NCBI GenBank assembly: GCA_018058095.1
Contig: JAGPCO010000057.1
Coordinates: 1-44,909, forward strand
Source: Kofleriaceae bacterium
GTDB taxonomy: Bacteria; Myxococcota_A; Polyangia; Haliangiales; Haliangiaceae
Length of the DNA: 44,909 nucleotides
Direction: 5' to 3'
Numbering within the stretch: position 1 is the first letter of the stretch; every line of letters starts with the position of its first letter. Under the pieces are notes generated by a model, which saw only the letters and a program-made list of their open reading frames with translations, was not told where the DNA came from and made no database searches. Made by a program: the position numbers and the translations under genes. Shown here piece after piece: positions 31,779 to 40,500 of the stretch.

Positions 31779-32414
31779 TCAGGCCGCGGCGCGCTCGATC
31801 GCGGCCACCGGCACGGCGCCGTCACGGACGAGGGTCCAGCCACCCTCGTCGACCTCGACGATCGTCGACGGTGGCGCCGGTGGGAGGTCGCCCGCGTCGA
31901 CCCACACGTCGACGGCGCGGACGAACCGCTGCTTGACCACCGAGGCCGACGCTGCGCCTGGCTTCTGCTCGAGGTTGGCGCTCGACAGCAGCACCGGGCC
32001 ACCGAACTGCATGACGACGGCGGCGGCGATCGGATCGTCGGTCACCCGCACGCCGAGCTTGCCGGTGGCGCGGGTCAGGACCTTGCGGACCTTGGTCGGC
32101 AGCCGATCGCTCGGCGGCAACACCAGGGTCAAGGGGCCAGGCCACAGCCGCTCGGCCAGCCGGCGCGTGGTCGGCCAGGTGGTGCCGGCGACGACCTCGC
32201 TGGCCGCGCTCAGGCTGCCGACCAGCACCAGGGCCGGGTGATTACGCGCGCGGCGCTTGCTCTGCATCAGGCGCCCGACCGCGTCCTCCGACCGGGCGTC
32301 GACGGCGATGCGGTAGCCACCACGCATGGGGAAGCAGGCCAGCCCGCCGTCGGCCAGGACCCGGGTGATCTCGGCGATACGCGCCGGCGCCTCGGCGATG
32401 GGGATGACCTTCAT
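31779..32414 (-). CDS. Sua5/YciO/YrdC family protein, threonylcarbamoyl-AMP synthase-like
   Basis: A 211-residue cytoplasmic protein of the Sua5/YciO/YrdC group. In its TsaC members this fold makes threonylcarbamoyl-AMP from Thr, bicarbonate and ATP for the t6A modification of tRNAs. Typical elements are GGLACFPMRGGYRIAVDA at the start, SKRRARNHPALVLVGS with the Lys/Arg and NHP segment, LWPGPLTLVLPPS and GKLGVRVTDDP with GGPVLLSSANLEQKPGA. Whether this is the cell's main TsaC or a YciO-like paralogue cannot be told. ATG 32414 overlaps the TGA of a nine-codon upstream frame (ATGA). Confidence 0.85.
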   Translation of the reverse strand: MKVIPIAEAPARIAEITRVLADGGLACFPMRGGYRIAVDARSEDAVGRLMQSKRRARNHPALVLVGSLSAASEVVAGTTWPTTRRLAERLWPGPLTLVLPPSDRLPTKVRKVLTRATGKLGVRVTDDPIAAAVVMQFGGPVLLSSANLEQKPGAASASVVKQRFVRAVDVWVDAGDLPPAPPSTIVEVDEGGWTLVRDGAVPVAAIERAAA

Positions 32415-32440
32415 GGACCACACGACCGGATGGTGACCAT
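32411..32440 (-). CDS. Possible nine-codon leader peptide upstream of the TsaC-like gene
   Basis: ATG 32440 opens MVTIRSCGP with TGA at 32413-32411, overlapping the TsaC-like ATG (ATGA). TACGAT ends seven bases upstream, so this small frame would be the leaderless start and would couple translation to the main gene. Confidence 0.35.
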   Translation of the reverse strand: MVTIRSCGP

Positions 32441-32447
32441 TCGCCCG

Positions 32448-32453
32448 ATCGTA
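32448..32453 (-). promoter_or_regulatory. -10 hexamer TACGAT (leaderless)
   Basis: TACGAT ends seven bases before the ATG at 32440 on the minus strand. It is the same hexamer that precedes the gene starting at 5520. Confidence 0.45.
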
Positions 32454-32467
32454 CCCCAGCCTGCGGC

Positions 32468-32767
32468 TCAGCCAGCCAGCACGAACCAGCCGATGATGAG
32501 CGCGGCGACCAGGACCACGACCACCGCGCCGAGCCAGCCGCGTCGCCCCGCCAGGTCGCGCTCACCCCGCGTGACCGCGCTGATCAAGGCGTTGGCGGCC
32601 GGGACCTGCAGCCGTGGCACCGCCACGATCATCGCCTCGCCGCCGGCCGCGTCGGAGTCGTTGTCGATCAAGACGGCGGTGATGCCCTCGACGGCGAGCG
32701 CGTCCTTCCAGGCCTGCGCCCTCCGAGTCCCGCAGGCGACCACGCCCAGGTGCCCAGCCGGCAGCAT
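32468..32767 (-). CDS. DUF2007-like protein with C-terminal membrane helix
   Basis: A 99-residue protein. The first 70 residues resemble DUF2007 (a putative signal-transducing domain): GHLGVVACGTRRAQAWKDAL, then AVEGITAVLIDNDSD and GEAMIVAVPRLQVPAANALI. The C-terminus (about 78-99) is a membrane helix, WLGAVVVVLVAALIIGWFVL, with a short basic stretch before it, so the domain would face the cytoplasm (tail-anchored). ATG 32767 is supported by TACCGT five bases upstream. The function is unknown. It is divergent from the paralogue of the small 5572-5880 protein. Confidence 0.72.
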   Translation of the reverse strand: MLPAGHLGVVACGTRRAQAWKDALAVEGITAVLIDNDSDAAGGEAMIVAVPRLQVPAANALISAVTRGERDLAGRRGWLGAVVVVLVAALIIGWFVLAG

Positions 32768-32772
32768 GCCCG

Positions 32773-32778
32773 ACGGTA
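32773..32778 (-). promoter_or_regulatory. -10 hexamer TACCGT (leaderless)
   Basis: TACCGT ends five bases before the minus-strand ATG at 32767. Confidence 0.45.
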
Positions 32779-32837
32779 GCACCGGCGCCGAGCAGAAGAA
32801 CCCGCTCCGTCGGGGACGATCTGTGGGACAGTGACCC

Positions 32838-33158
32838 ATGGCAGACAGCACTCCGATCGGTCGAGCCGGAGTCGCGCAGATGGTCCGCCAGGACATCCTG
32901 CCCATCCTGCTGGGGTCACCGACGCCGACGGCGATCGTCCTCGAGCAGGACGGTCGCTATCGCATCCGCGAGCTGGTGGTCGATCGCAATCGGTCGGAGG
33001 CGGCGCTGGCCTCGGCCGCGCGCGCCCGCACCGTCGGCTGGGTGCCGGCGCACTACCAGGCCGCCGGTCAGCCGACCGGCCGGGTCCTGGCCGAGGCACG
33101 CACCCGCGAGGACCTGCTCGCGCTCATCCGCACGATGGACTGGCCCGAAGACTGGTGA
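32838..33158 (+). CDS. Small uncharacterised protein, paralogue of 5572-5880
   Basis: A 106-residue soluble protein clearly related to the one at 5572-5880: both have the AI(V/I)LE-x-DGR-(Y/F)-RIR-x-(L)VVD core and end in R-E-x-L-x-x-x-IR-x-M-x-WP-x-x-W. A short Ala-rich region differs between them. The pair defines a small family present at least twice in this genome. No signal peptide. GACAGT ends five bases before ATG 32838. The function is unknown. Confidence 0.72.
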   Translation: MADSTPIGRAGVAQMVRQDILPILLGSPTPTAIVLEQDGRYRIRELVVDRNRSEAALASAARARTVGWVPAHYQAAGQPTGRVLAEARTREDLLALIRTMDWPEDW

Positions 33159-33165
33159 GTCCCGT

Positions 33166-33184
33166 GCCGACGGACACCGTCGGC
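33166..33184 (+). terminator. Terminator-like hairpin after the paralogue gene
   Basis: GCCGACGG and CCGTCGGC form a perfect 8-bp stem with loop ACA, seven bases after the stop codon. No T-tract follows. Confidence 0.45.
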
Positions 33185-33210
33185 CTGTCATCGATGGACC
33201 TGCAGCGACG

Positions 33211-33226
33211 CGCCTGATTTCAGGCG
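33211..33226. repeat. Perfect inverted repeat CGCCTGA-TT-TCAGGCG
   Basis: Seven-base arms with a two-base loop lie in the 226-base gap before the DUF4331 operon. It could be an operator for that operon; a second terminator is also possible. Nothing else recognisable lies in the gap. Confidence 0.5.
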
Positions 33227-33384
33227 GTTGTGGTGGCGCGATCGGTCGATCCGACCAATCCGGCCGCGTCGCCGTGGTGGCTCCGGCTGGCCACAGGCGA
33301 TCTGGCGCCCGGGCCGAACCGGGCGCCGGCCTGGGTCGTACTGCACCCGACTCCTCACTGCACTCACACCTTTCCGGGGGACCC

Positions 33385-34098
33385 TTGAACAAGAAGCTCA
33401 TCTCGCTCGGCGCGGCAGGCCTCGGCCTGTCCGCCCTCGTCGGCGGCCTGGCCGTCGCCGCCGATCACCGTGACTCGACCTCGCTGGCGATGCCCGCCAA
33501 CGCCGCCGCCGACATCAACGATGTCTACGCATGGATGACGCCCGACTCGACCAAGGTCAACCTGGCGATGACGGTGTCGCCGTTCGCGACCGCGGGCGCG
33601 ACCTTCTCGCCCAACACGCAGTACGTGCTGCACGTCCACAGCGGCGCGGCGTTCCCGGCCACCACGGCCGAGCAGACCATCGTGTGCGAGTTCGCCAGCG
33701 CGACCAGCGCCCAGTGCTGGGCCGGCGCCAGCGACTACGTCAGCGGCGACCCGAGCGGCGCGGCCGGCATGACCTCGGCCAACGGTCGCCTCAAGGTCTT
33801 CGCCGGCCTGCGCAGCGATCCGTTCTTCTTCAACCTCAACGGCTTCCAGACCGCGGTCGCCACCGTCAAGGGCGCCGCCGCCAGCCTGACGTTCGACACC
33901 GCCGGTTGCCCGGCCCTCGACGCCGCGACCTCGAGCGTCCTGGTCGGCCAGCTCCAGGGCGAGCCGGGCGGCGGCGCGGCCGTCGACGACTTCGACGGCG
34001 CCAACACCCTGGCCATCGTGGTCCAGGTCGACAAGGCCGTCGTCACCACCGGTGGCCCGACCCTGGCCGTCTGGGCCAGCACCCACACCAAGCCGTGA
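33385..34098 (+). CDS. DUF4331 family protein, first copy (TTG start)
   Basis: A 237-residue exported protein starting at TTG 33385 (LNKKLISLGAAGLG...), with a signal peptide ending in VAA-DH and GGGGGA three bases upstream. The mature N-terminus AADHRDSTSLAMPANAAAD with INDVYAWMTPD is the hallmark of DUF4331 proteins, which are secreted and of unknown function. Family proteins are usually longer, about 450-700 residues. This one carries only the first half; the second half is the next gene, so the protein appears split. Two further genes follow closely. Confidence 0.82.
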   Translation: MNKKLISLGAAGLGLSALVGGLAVAADHRDSTSLAMPANAAADINDVYAWMTPDSTKVNLAMTVSPFATAGATFSPNTQYVLHVHSGAAFPATTAEQTIVCEFASATSAQCWAGASDYVSGDPSGAAGMTSANGRLKVFAGLRSDPFFFNLNGFQTAVATVKGAAASLTFDTAGCPALDAATSSVLVGQLQGEPGGGAAVDDFDGANTLAIVVQVDKAVVTTGGPTLAVWASTHTKP

Positions 34099-34112
34099 AC
34101 GGAGCACCCACC

Positions 34113-34775
34113 ATGAAGCACCTCACGTTCACCACGTTCACCCTGTCCACGCTCGCCCTGGCCGCCCTGGCCGGGTGCGGCGACGACGAGAACAACACCG
34201 CCGACGCCGCCCGCACCATCGACGCGGCGACGGCCAACCCCGACGCGCCCGGCCAGCCGGCCAAGCCGGCGCTCGGCGCCCAGGTCGATCGCATGGGTCG
34301 ACCGGCGGTCAACACCGCCGCCAACCACACGTTCGATCCCGACGCCACCGCGACCCAGGCCGCCAAGAACGCCTGGAACACGGCGGCGGATCCGACCACG
34401 TGGGGCGCGATGTTCGCGGCCGAGGTCCGTGCCAACCTGGCCATCTACGACAGCCTCGACACGGTCTGCGGCAACCAGCTGGTCGCCGGCGGCGCCGGAC
34501 CGACCCGCTACTCGACGCTGGCCGGCGTGCTGGCCGACGATCGCCTGTGGGTCAACACCGGCAGCGGAACCTGCGCGACGTACCTCGGGGTCGAGGCCAA
34601 CTTCCTCGGCATCACCAACACCGACTGCGGCGGGCGCGCCCCGTCCTACGACGTGATCGAGCGGACCTACTCGGTGCTGGCCGCCGGCACGCTGACCGGC
34701 ATCGACGACACCATCACGGTGGAGCACAATCCGGCCAGCCCGGTGAACTTCCCGTTCCTGTCGGCGCCGGAGTGA
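34113..34775 (+). CDS. DUF4331-like lipoprotein, second half
   Basis: A 220-residue lipoprotein (signal ending AALAGC, then an Asn/Asp/Ala linker). Its mature part has QVDRMGRPAVNTAANHTF, matching the G-x-P-x-V-N region in the second half of DUF4331 proteins, and later GVEANFLGITNTDCGGRAPSYDVIERTYSVL. Hence it looks like the complementary half of the preceding protein, exported separately. GGAG lies eight bases before ATG 34113. The gap to the previous gene is 14 bases and to the next is three. Confidence 0.78.
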   Translation: MKHLTFTTFTLSTLALAALAGCGDDENNTADAARTIDAATANPDAPGQPAKPALGAQVDRMGRPAVNTAANHTFDPDATATQAAKNAWNTAADPTTWGAMFAAEVRANLAIYDSLDTVCGNQLVAGGAGPTRYSTLAGVLADDRLWVNTGSGTCATYLGVEANFLGITNTDCGGRAPSYDVIERTYSVLAAGTLTGIDDTITVEHNPASPVNFPFLSAPE

Positions 34776-34778
34776 ACC

Positions 34779-36038
34779 GTGGGTCGGCATGCGGTCGCCT
34801 GGGGCGCGGTCGGCGTGGTCGCCGCGCTCCTCGCGATCGGGTGCCGGTCAGATCAGGCCGGGTCGCCCGGCCGGTCGCCTGACCACGCTGGCGCACCGGC
34901 ACCGGCGCCAGCGCGGATCGGCGGCCTGCAGCTGCCGCGCCTCGACGACGCCGTTGCCGAGCTGCGGGTGCTCGACGAGGAGGTCGTGCTGTGGCGCGGC
35001 CGCCTCGGGCGGGATCCGGGTGCGGCCGGCCCGCTGTGCGAGCGCCTGTTGCGGCGCGCCGGCGTGCTGGGACGACTCGACGACTACGTCGAAGCGGATC
35101 GGGTCGCCCAGGCCTGGGCCCAGGCCGCGCCGACGTTGCTGCCGGCGCAGCGCAACCGCGCCCGGGTCGACGCCGCGCTGCACCGCTTCGCGGCGGCGCG
35201 GGCCCGCCTCGACGCCGCCATCGCCGGCGGCCTGGCCGCGTCCGAGGTCGCGACCGAGCTGGCCGAGCTGGCGCTGGCGACCGGCCAGGCCGAGCGGGCC
35301 TTGCCGACGCTGCGGCGCGCGGTCGACCTCGGCGGCGATCCGGCCGCCCTGGTCGCGCTGGCGCGAGCGCTCGGCGAGACCGGCAGCATCGGCGACGGCA
35401 AGCGGCTGATGGCGGCGGCGTGGCGCGCGGTACGGACCACCTCGGCGCTGGCGGTGGCCGGCCTGCTGTTCCAGTGGGGCCGCCTGCTGGAGGAGGCCGG
35501 CGACGTCAGCGGCGCACGCGACCGCTACGCGCTGGCGGCGGTGGCGGCGCCGACGCACCACGACATCAGCGTGCACCTGGCCGGAGTGCTGGCCGCCACC
35601 GGCGAGCGCGACCGCGCCATCACCCTGCTCGAGGCCGATCTGGCCCGCGCCGATCACCCCGAGACCGCCAGCCAGCTGGCGCTGCTGCTGCGTGGCCGCG
35701 ACGCCGCCCGCGCCGCCGCCCTCGCCGCCCGCGCCAGCGCCGGCTGGGACGCGCGGGTCGGCGCGCTGCCCGAGGCGTTCGCCGATCACGCCGCCCGCCA
35801 CTACCTCACGCTGGGTGACCCGGCCAGCCGGGCGCGAGCGCTCGCGCTGGCGACGCGCAACCACGCCGTCCGCGTCACCGTCGACAGCGAGGTCCTGCTG
35901 CTGGAGGCCGCCCAGGTCGCGGACGACCCGGCGGTGGGCTGCCCGGTCCGCGCCGCGCTGGAGGCGCGCGCCAGCACCGCGCCCGCGGCGATCGCCATCC
36001 TCGCCCGCACCGCCGCGTTCTGCCCGCGCGACGGATGA
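34779..36038 (+). CDS. TPR lipoprotein, third gene of the DUF4331 operon
   Basis: A 419-residue lipoprotein with signal ending AIGC. The mature part is Ala/Leu/Arg-rich helical hairpins with TPR-like units, for example LAELALATGQAERALPTLRRA, LALLLRGRDAARAAALAARAS, and around CERLLRRAGVLGRLDDYVEA. It begins at GTG 34779, three bases after the previous stop, so translation is coupled. The likely role is scaffolding or binding for the DUF4331 proteins; this is inference from the gene arrangement. Confidence 0.82.
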   Translation: MGRHAVAWGAVGVVAALLAIGCRSDQAGSPGRSPDHAGAPAPAPARIGGLQLPRLDDAVAELRVLDEEVVLWRGRLGRDPGAAGPLCERLLRRAGVLGRLDDYVEADRVAQAWAQAAPTLLPAQRNRARVDAALHRFAAARARLDAAIAGGLAASEVATELAELALATGQAERALPTLRRAVDLGGDPAALVALARALGETGSIGDGKRLMAAAWRAVRTTSALAVAGLLFQWGRLLEEAGDVSGARDRYALAAVAAPTHHDISVHLAGVLAATGERDRAITLLEADLARADHPETASQLALLLRGRDAARAAALAARASAGWDARVGALPEAFADHAARHYLTLGDPASRARALALATRNHAVRVTVDSEVLLLEAAQVADDPAVGCPVRAALEARASTAPAAIAILARTAAFCPRDG

Positions 36039-36057
36039 CGCCGGGGGAGCGACCGGC

Positions 36058-36654
36058 TCACACCTCGAGCCGGAGAAACTCGACCAGGCGCCCGCCCTTG
36101 AGGAAGGCGACGCCGATGTCGCCGGGAGCGATCCGCCCGGCCAGCCAGCCCTCGGTCGGGACCTCGATGCGCCCGCCGTCCTCCGACTGCAGGGTGGCGT
36201 AGTAGCGGGTGGTCACCGCGCGGTCGCCGCCGCCCGACGTCGACGTGCGCTCGTCGACGACGACCTGGACCAGGCGCCGCACCGGCGCGCGCGCGAACGT
36301 GATGGCCTTGTAGATCATCACGCCGGCACCGACCACCATCGCCACCGGCACCGCCAGGAACGCGACCCGGAACCAGGCCGGCGCGTGGTCCCCGCCGCCG
36401 ACCGACTGGCTGAGCACGATGAAGGCGATGGCGAAGGTGGCCACGACCAGGCCCATCACGACCTCCATGCCGGCCGACACCCGCGGCGTGTGCGCGGCGG
36501 CCACGGCGTGCCCGGGGCTGGCCCGGGCCAGCTCGTAGCGGGCGCGTGTGGTCGCCGCCTCCATCGCCGTGCGGTCCGGGCGCGCCACCCGCGCGCCGCA
36601 GTACTTGCAGAAGGCCGACTCCTCGATCGTGGCGCCGCACCGGTCACACCGCAT
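36058..36654 (-). CDS. Zinc-ribbon membrane protein, DUF2500-like tail
   Basis: A 198-residue protein. Residues 1-20 hold a zinc ribbon with two CxxC pairs (CDRCG and CKYCG). Two membrane helices follow (VVMGLVVATFAIAFIVLSQ and WFRVAFLAVPVAMVVGAGVMIYKAI). The C-terminal domain, with YYATLQSEDGGRIEV and GDIGVAFLKGGRLVEF, resembles DUF2500 (a small beta domain); this assignment is tentative. CATGCT ends six bases before ATG 36654. Convergent with the TPR lipoprotein gene. Confidence 0.75.
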   Translation of the reverse strand: MRCDRCGATIEESAFCKYCGARVARPDRTAMEAATTRARYELARASPGHAVAAAHTPRVSAGMEVVMGLVVATFAIAFIVLSQSVGGGDHAPAWFRVAFLAVPVAMVVGAGVMIYKAITFARAPVRRLVQVVVDERTSTSGGGDRAVTTRYYATLQSEDGGRIEVPTEGWLAGRIAPGDIGVAFLKGGRLVEFLRLEV

Positions 36655-36660
36655 GCGCCG

Positions 36661-36666
36661 AGCATG
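36661..36666 (-). promoter_or_regulatory. -10-like hexamer CATGCT
   Basis: CATGCT ends six bases before ATG 36654; the first base departs from TANNNT. The same hexamer and spacing occur at 44326-44331. Confidence 0.35.
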
Positions 36667-36691
36667 CCACGGCACCGGAGAGGCGCGCCGC

Positions 36692-37513
36692 TCAGGGCCG
36701 CGCGCCGGCGCCGCCGCGCCACGCGCCGTCGCGGCCGAACAGCGGCGCCGGCCCGCGCGCGCCGGGCGAGAACGGCCCGCTCAGCTCGACGTGGAGCGGC
36801 TCGCCACACGGCTCGAGGGCCAGCTCGTGCTTGGCGCCGTCCGCCGGGTCGACGACGGGCGCCTGGGCGGCCAGCGTCACCACGTCGTCGGCGACGGAGA
36901 ACGTACACGAGCGCCGGTGGGTGACGACGTCGGTGCCGTCCTCCTTGCCGCCCTGGTGAACGTTGACCTCGGCGCTGAGATCGGCCCGCCCGCAGCCGAC
37001 GCGGCCGGTGCCGTCGACGCCGCACAGCAGGAGGAAGCTGCGGCTGGCCCAGTCGAAGCGACCGACCCCGCACCGGTAGACGATGGCCACGCGCGGACCG
37101 CTCGGCTGCGCCGACACCACCTCGCACCCGGTGCGATTGGCCTGGGTGCCCAGGCGCGGGCTGACGAACCATCCGGCCGCGGTGTGGCCGGCCAGGCCCC
37201 AGGCGTTGCCGCCGTCGGCGTCGTCGGGAGCGTCGTCGCTCGGCCACGTCACCTCGCGCAGCTCGTCGATGACGGCGCCGGCCAGCGCGGGCGCGTCGAC
37301 GGCGGCGTCGGCCGGGGCGGCGCCGATCGGCTCGCGCAGCGCGGCCAGCTCGGCGGTGGGACCGGTCCAGCCGTCGACGCCCGGCGCCCCCGTGTTGGTG
37401 CCGGCCGGCTCAGGCCCCGGCGGCGGAGTCGGGCCGACCGGCGCCGGCGCGGGTGCGCCACACGCGGTCGCCAGCAGGACCAGGGTCGGGATCAGACAGG
37501 GGCGTGGGCACAT
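36692..37513 (-). CDS. Uncharacterised lipoprotein, 273 residues
   Basis: ATG 37513 gives MCPRPCLIPTLVLLATAC, a lipoprotein signal, followed by a Pro/Gly/Ala linker. TACGCT six bases upstream supports that start over one seven codons earlier. The mature region has beta strands with TGCEVVSAQPSGPRVAIVYRC and FLLLCGVDGTGRVGCG, several Cys that may pair, and a C-terminus with LHVELSGPFSPGARG. No family is recognised. Confidence 0.72.
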   Translation of the reverse strand: MCPRPCLIPTLVLLATACGAPAPAPVGPTPPPGPEPAGTNTGAPGVDGWTGPTAELAALREPIGAAPADAAVDAPALAGAVIDELREVTWPSDDAPDDADGGNAWGLAGHTAAGWFVSPRLGTQANRTGCEVVSAQPSGPRVAIVYRCGVGRFDWASRSFLLLCGVDGTGRVGCGRADLSAEVNVHQGGKEDGTDVVTHRRSCTFSVADDVVTLAAQAPVVDPADGAKHELALEPCGEPLHVELSGPFSPGARGPAPLFGRDGAWRGGAGARP

Positions 37514-37519
37514 CGCCGC

Positions 37520-37525
37520 AGCGTA
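37520..37525 (-). promoter_or_regulatory. -10 hexamer TACGCT (leaderless)
   Basis: TACGCT ends six bases before ATG 37513 on the minus strand. Confidence 0.5.
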
Positions 37526-37561
37526 TGTCAGCACGGCCGCGGGCGCGAGCCAGCGCGGCCA

Positions 37562-40500
37562 TCACGGTGCCGGCGCGACCGGCTCGGGTCCGACCACGGC
37601 CACCGCGGCGCCGACCTGGCCGGGGCGATCGCGCAGCTCGGTCGCGGTCGGGAACTCGGCCGGCCGCAGCTGGCCGAGCTCGCGCTCGCACAGCCGCGAC
37701 CAGTCTGACGACCAGCCCAGGGCGCGCGCCTGCTCCAGGCACACCCCGAAGGCGGTGATCGTGGCCTGCGCCAGCGGATCGGCTCGCTCCATCAAGGTGT
37801 CGCAGTAGACCTCGACCGCCTCGGCGTGTGGCCGCAGGTTGCGTGGGACCTCCGCGGTGTACAGCACGTCGGCGGCGTGCTGGGCGATCTGGCCGCGCCG
37901 GGCCACCGCGGCGATCATCGTCGCGGCGTCGCGGGTGGCGGCGACCGCCTCGTAGGCCTGGCGCGCCGCCGCCCCCAGGCGCTCCTTGTCGGCCATGAAC
38001 CGGGCGAAGCGGGCGTGTGAGGCGGCGGCGACCGCGGGATGGCCCGGATCGAAGTCGAGGTTGGCCGGGAACACCACCGCCAGGTACGCCTCGAACGCGC
38101 GCTCGGCCAGGTGGAAGCGGGCCTGCGCGGCGTGATGGCGCGCGGCGGGGTCGACGCGGTCTCCCAGCGCGGCGCCGGCCGCGACGGCGGCGGTGAAGGC
38201 GTCCATCGCCGCCCGCTGCGCCCCCGGTGTGCGTGGCACCACGGTCAGCCGCACGCGCGAGGTCTCACCGCACTGCCCGGCCTGGGTGCGGAGCGCGCGG
38301 CCGAGGTGCTGGCCCGCGCGCGCGACCGCGCGCTCGCGCCACACCCTCACGCAGCTGCCGTCGACCGAGGCCACCGGGCAGCTCTTCCGCCACAGCGCCA
38401 GGCCGAGCTTGGTGTGCGCGACCACGACCGCACCCGGGTCACCGGCACGCGCGAACTCGCGCAGGTAGCGACGCAGGTGCCGGACCAGGCCGTCGTCGTC
38501 CCCGTTCTTCTCGTAGATGGCGTGCAGCCCGAAGAACGCGCGCGCCCGCTGCGTCGGCGTCACTCGCGGGTGGCCGATGTACTTCATGGTGGCCTTGATG
38601 GCCTGGTCGTCCTGGCCCAGGCCCTTGTGGAAGAACACCGCGTCGCCGAGCGCGTCCTCGGCCGCCTTCAGCTCGTGGGCCCCCGCCGTCGCGCCGTACT
38701 TGTCGAAGTACTGCTCGAGCGTGCGCGCCGCCTGCTGATAAAACGCGACCTGCGCGTACGCCACGCCGAGGCGGGCCATGCCACGCGCCCGCACCTGCGG
38801 CTCGGCCGCCTCCAGGTCCTCGAGGCGCCGGTACATCGAGATGGCCAGGCCGACCGACTTGCCCTGCTCGAAGCAGACGGCGGCGTTGTACAGGACCTGG
38901 TCGCTGCCCTCGGCCTCGGGGTCGCGGTTGAAGATGGTGGTGTAGGCCTTGCCGCAGGCGACGAAGGCGGTCAGATCGCCGGTCCGACGCGCCGTCGCCT
39001 CGAGCCGCTCGGCCCGCTTGCGCGCGACCTGGATCGAGAGCCGGTCGAGCCGCGGGCCCAGCTCGGGCGCGGCTGCGAGCAGGACCCGATCGCCGTGCAG
39101 GCGCTCGACCCATCGCGCCAGCTCGTCGTCGCGCCCGAGCCGGGCCAGCCCGTCGAGCAGGAGGTTGGCGGCGAACGGCGCGGTCTCGTGCGCCGGGTGC
39201 TTGGTCACGATCTCGATGAAGCGTGGCAACGCCTCGTCGTGGTGGTGGTAGCGCCGGTACAGGTTGGCCTCGAGAAAGCGGAGGCCGACCCGCTCGACCT
39301 CGCGCCCGGTGCGGACCGTGCGCTGGAAGCGGGCGAAGGCGTCGAGCATGGCCTGCGCCCGCGCCGGGATCGGCCGCGGCGAGGGGGGCGGGCCGGCGTC
39401 GGGACCAGCCTGGTCGGGCTCGACCGGGGCCCGGCGCGGATCGACGTCGTTGGCGGCGATCTGCGCCAGCGCGCCGGCCCAGGCCGACTCCTCGAGCAGG
39501 GCGCGCGGGGCCCGCCCGGCGTCGACCACCGCGGCGAAGACCTCACCGGTCTCGGCCCACCGCTCGACCTGTCGGCGCGGGTCTGGCTCGGCCTCGGCCC
39601 CGGCCCACAGCAGCTCGGCGAAGTAGTACTGGGCGCGGGCGTGCCCGGGGTCGTCGCGGAACGCCCGCAGGTACACCGGGTACAGCCCGAGCGCGGCCGC
39701 GTGCAGCGCCGGATCCCGCGTGCGCGACCACTCGGCGTGCCAGGCCGCGGCCAGCTCGCCGCTCATCGCCGCCGCGTCGTCGCGGCACTCGCGCGCGGCC
39801 GCGGCCGGCCACGCCGCGTCACCGCGGCGCGCCTCGTACAGCTCGACCAGGCGGACGATCTCGGCCACGCGCTGTGGCGCGGTCCCGATCGTCAGCGTGG
39901 CCTGGGCCACGTGGTGCTGCCACGTGCACACGGCGTGGTCACGTGGGCGCAGGGTGATGAGCTCGCGGAACACGCTGATGGCCTTGGGCGCCTTGCCCTG
40001 CTCGCGGTACAGGTCACCCAGTCGCTCGAGCATCATCAGCGCCTCGCCGCCGCCGACCTTGCGGAAGTACGGCAGCGCGAGGCCGACGTCCCCGACCGCG
40101 GCGTACGCGCGCACCAGGTCGGCGCGGGCGGCGCGGTGCAGCGCGGCCTGGGCCGGCACGCCGCGGCTGTGCTCGACGACCTCGTGGAACGTGGCCAGCG
40201 CGTCGAGCTCGCGACCCTGGTTCAGGTAGACCCAGCCCAGCTTGTAGCGGGCGTACGGCGCGACGCTCGCGCGCGGGAACTGCAGCACGCGCTGGTACCG
40301 GATCTCCGCGTCGACGAGCTGGCCGGCCTCGAAGTGGTAGTCGGCGAAGCTGAGGTGAGCCTCCGGCACGTAGCGGCTGGCCGGGTAGTGCTTGAGCAGG
40401 CGCTCGTACACCGCGCGCGCCTCCTTGTGGTGGCCGCTGCCGCGCAGGGCGTAGCCGTAGTAGAAGAGCGCCTGATCCATCCGGGCGGTGTTGCGGAACA

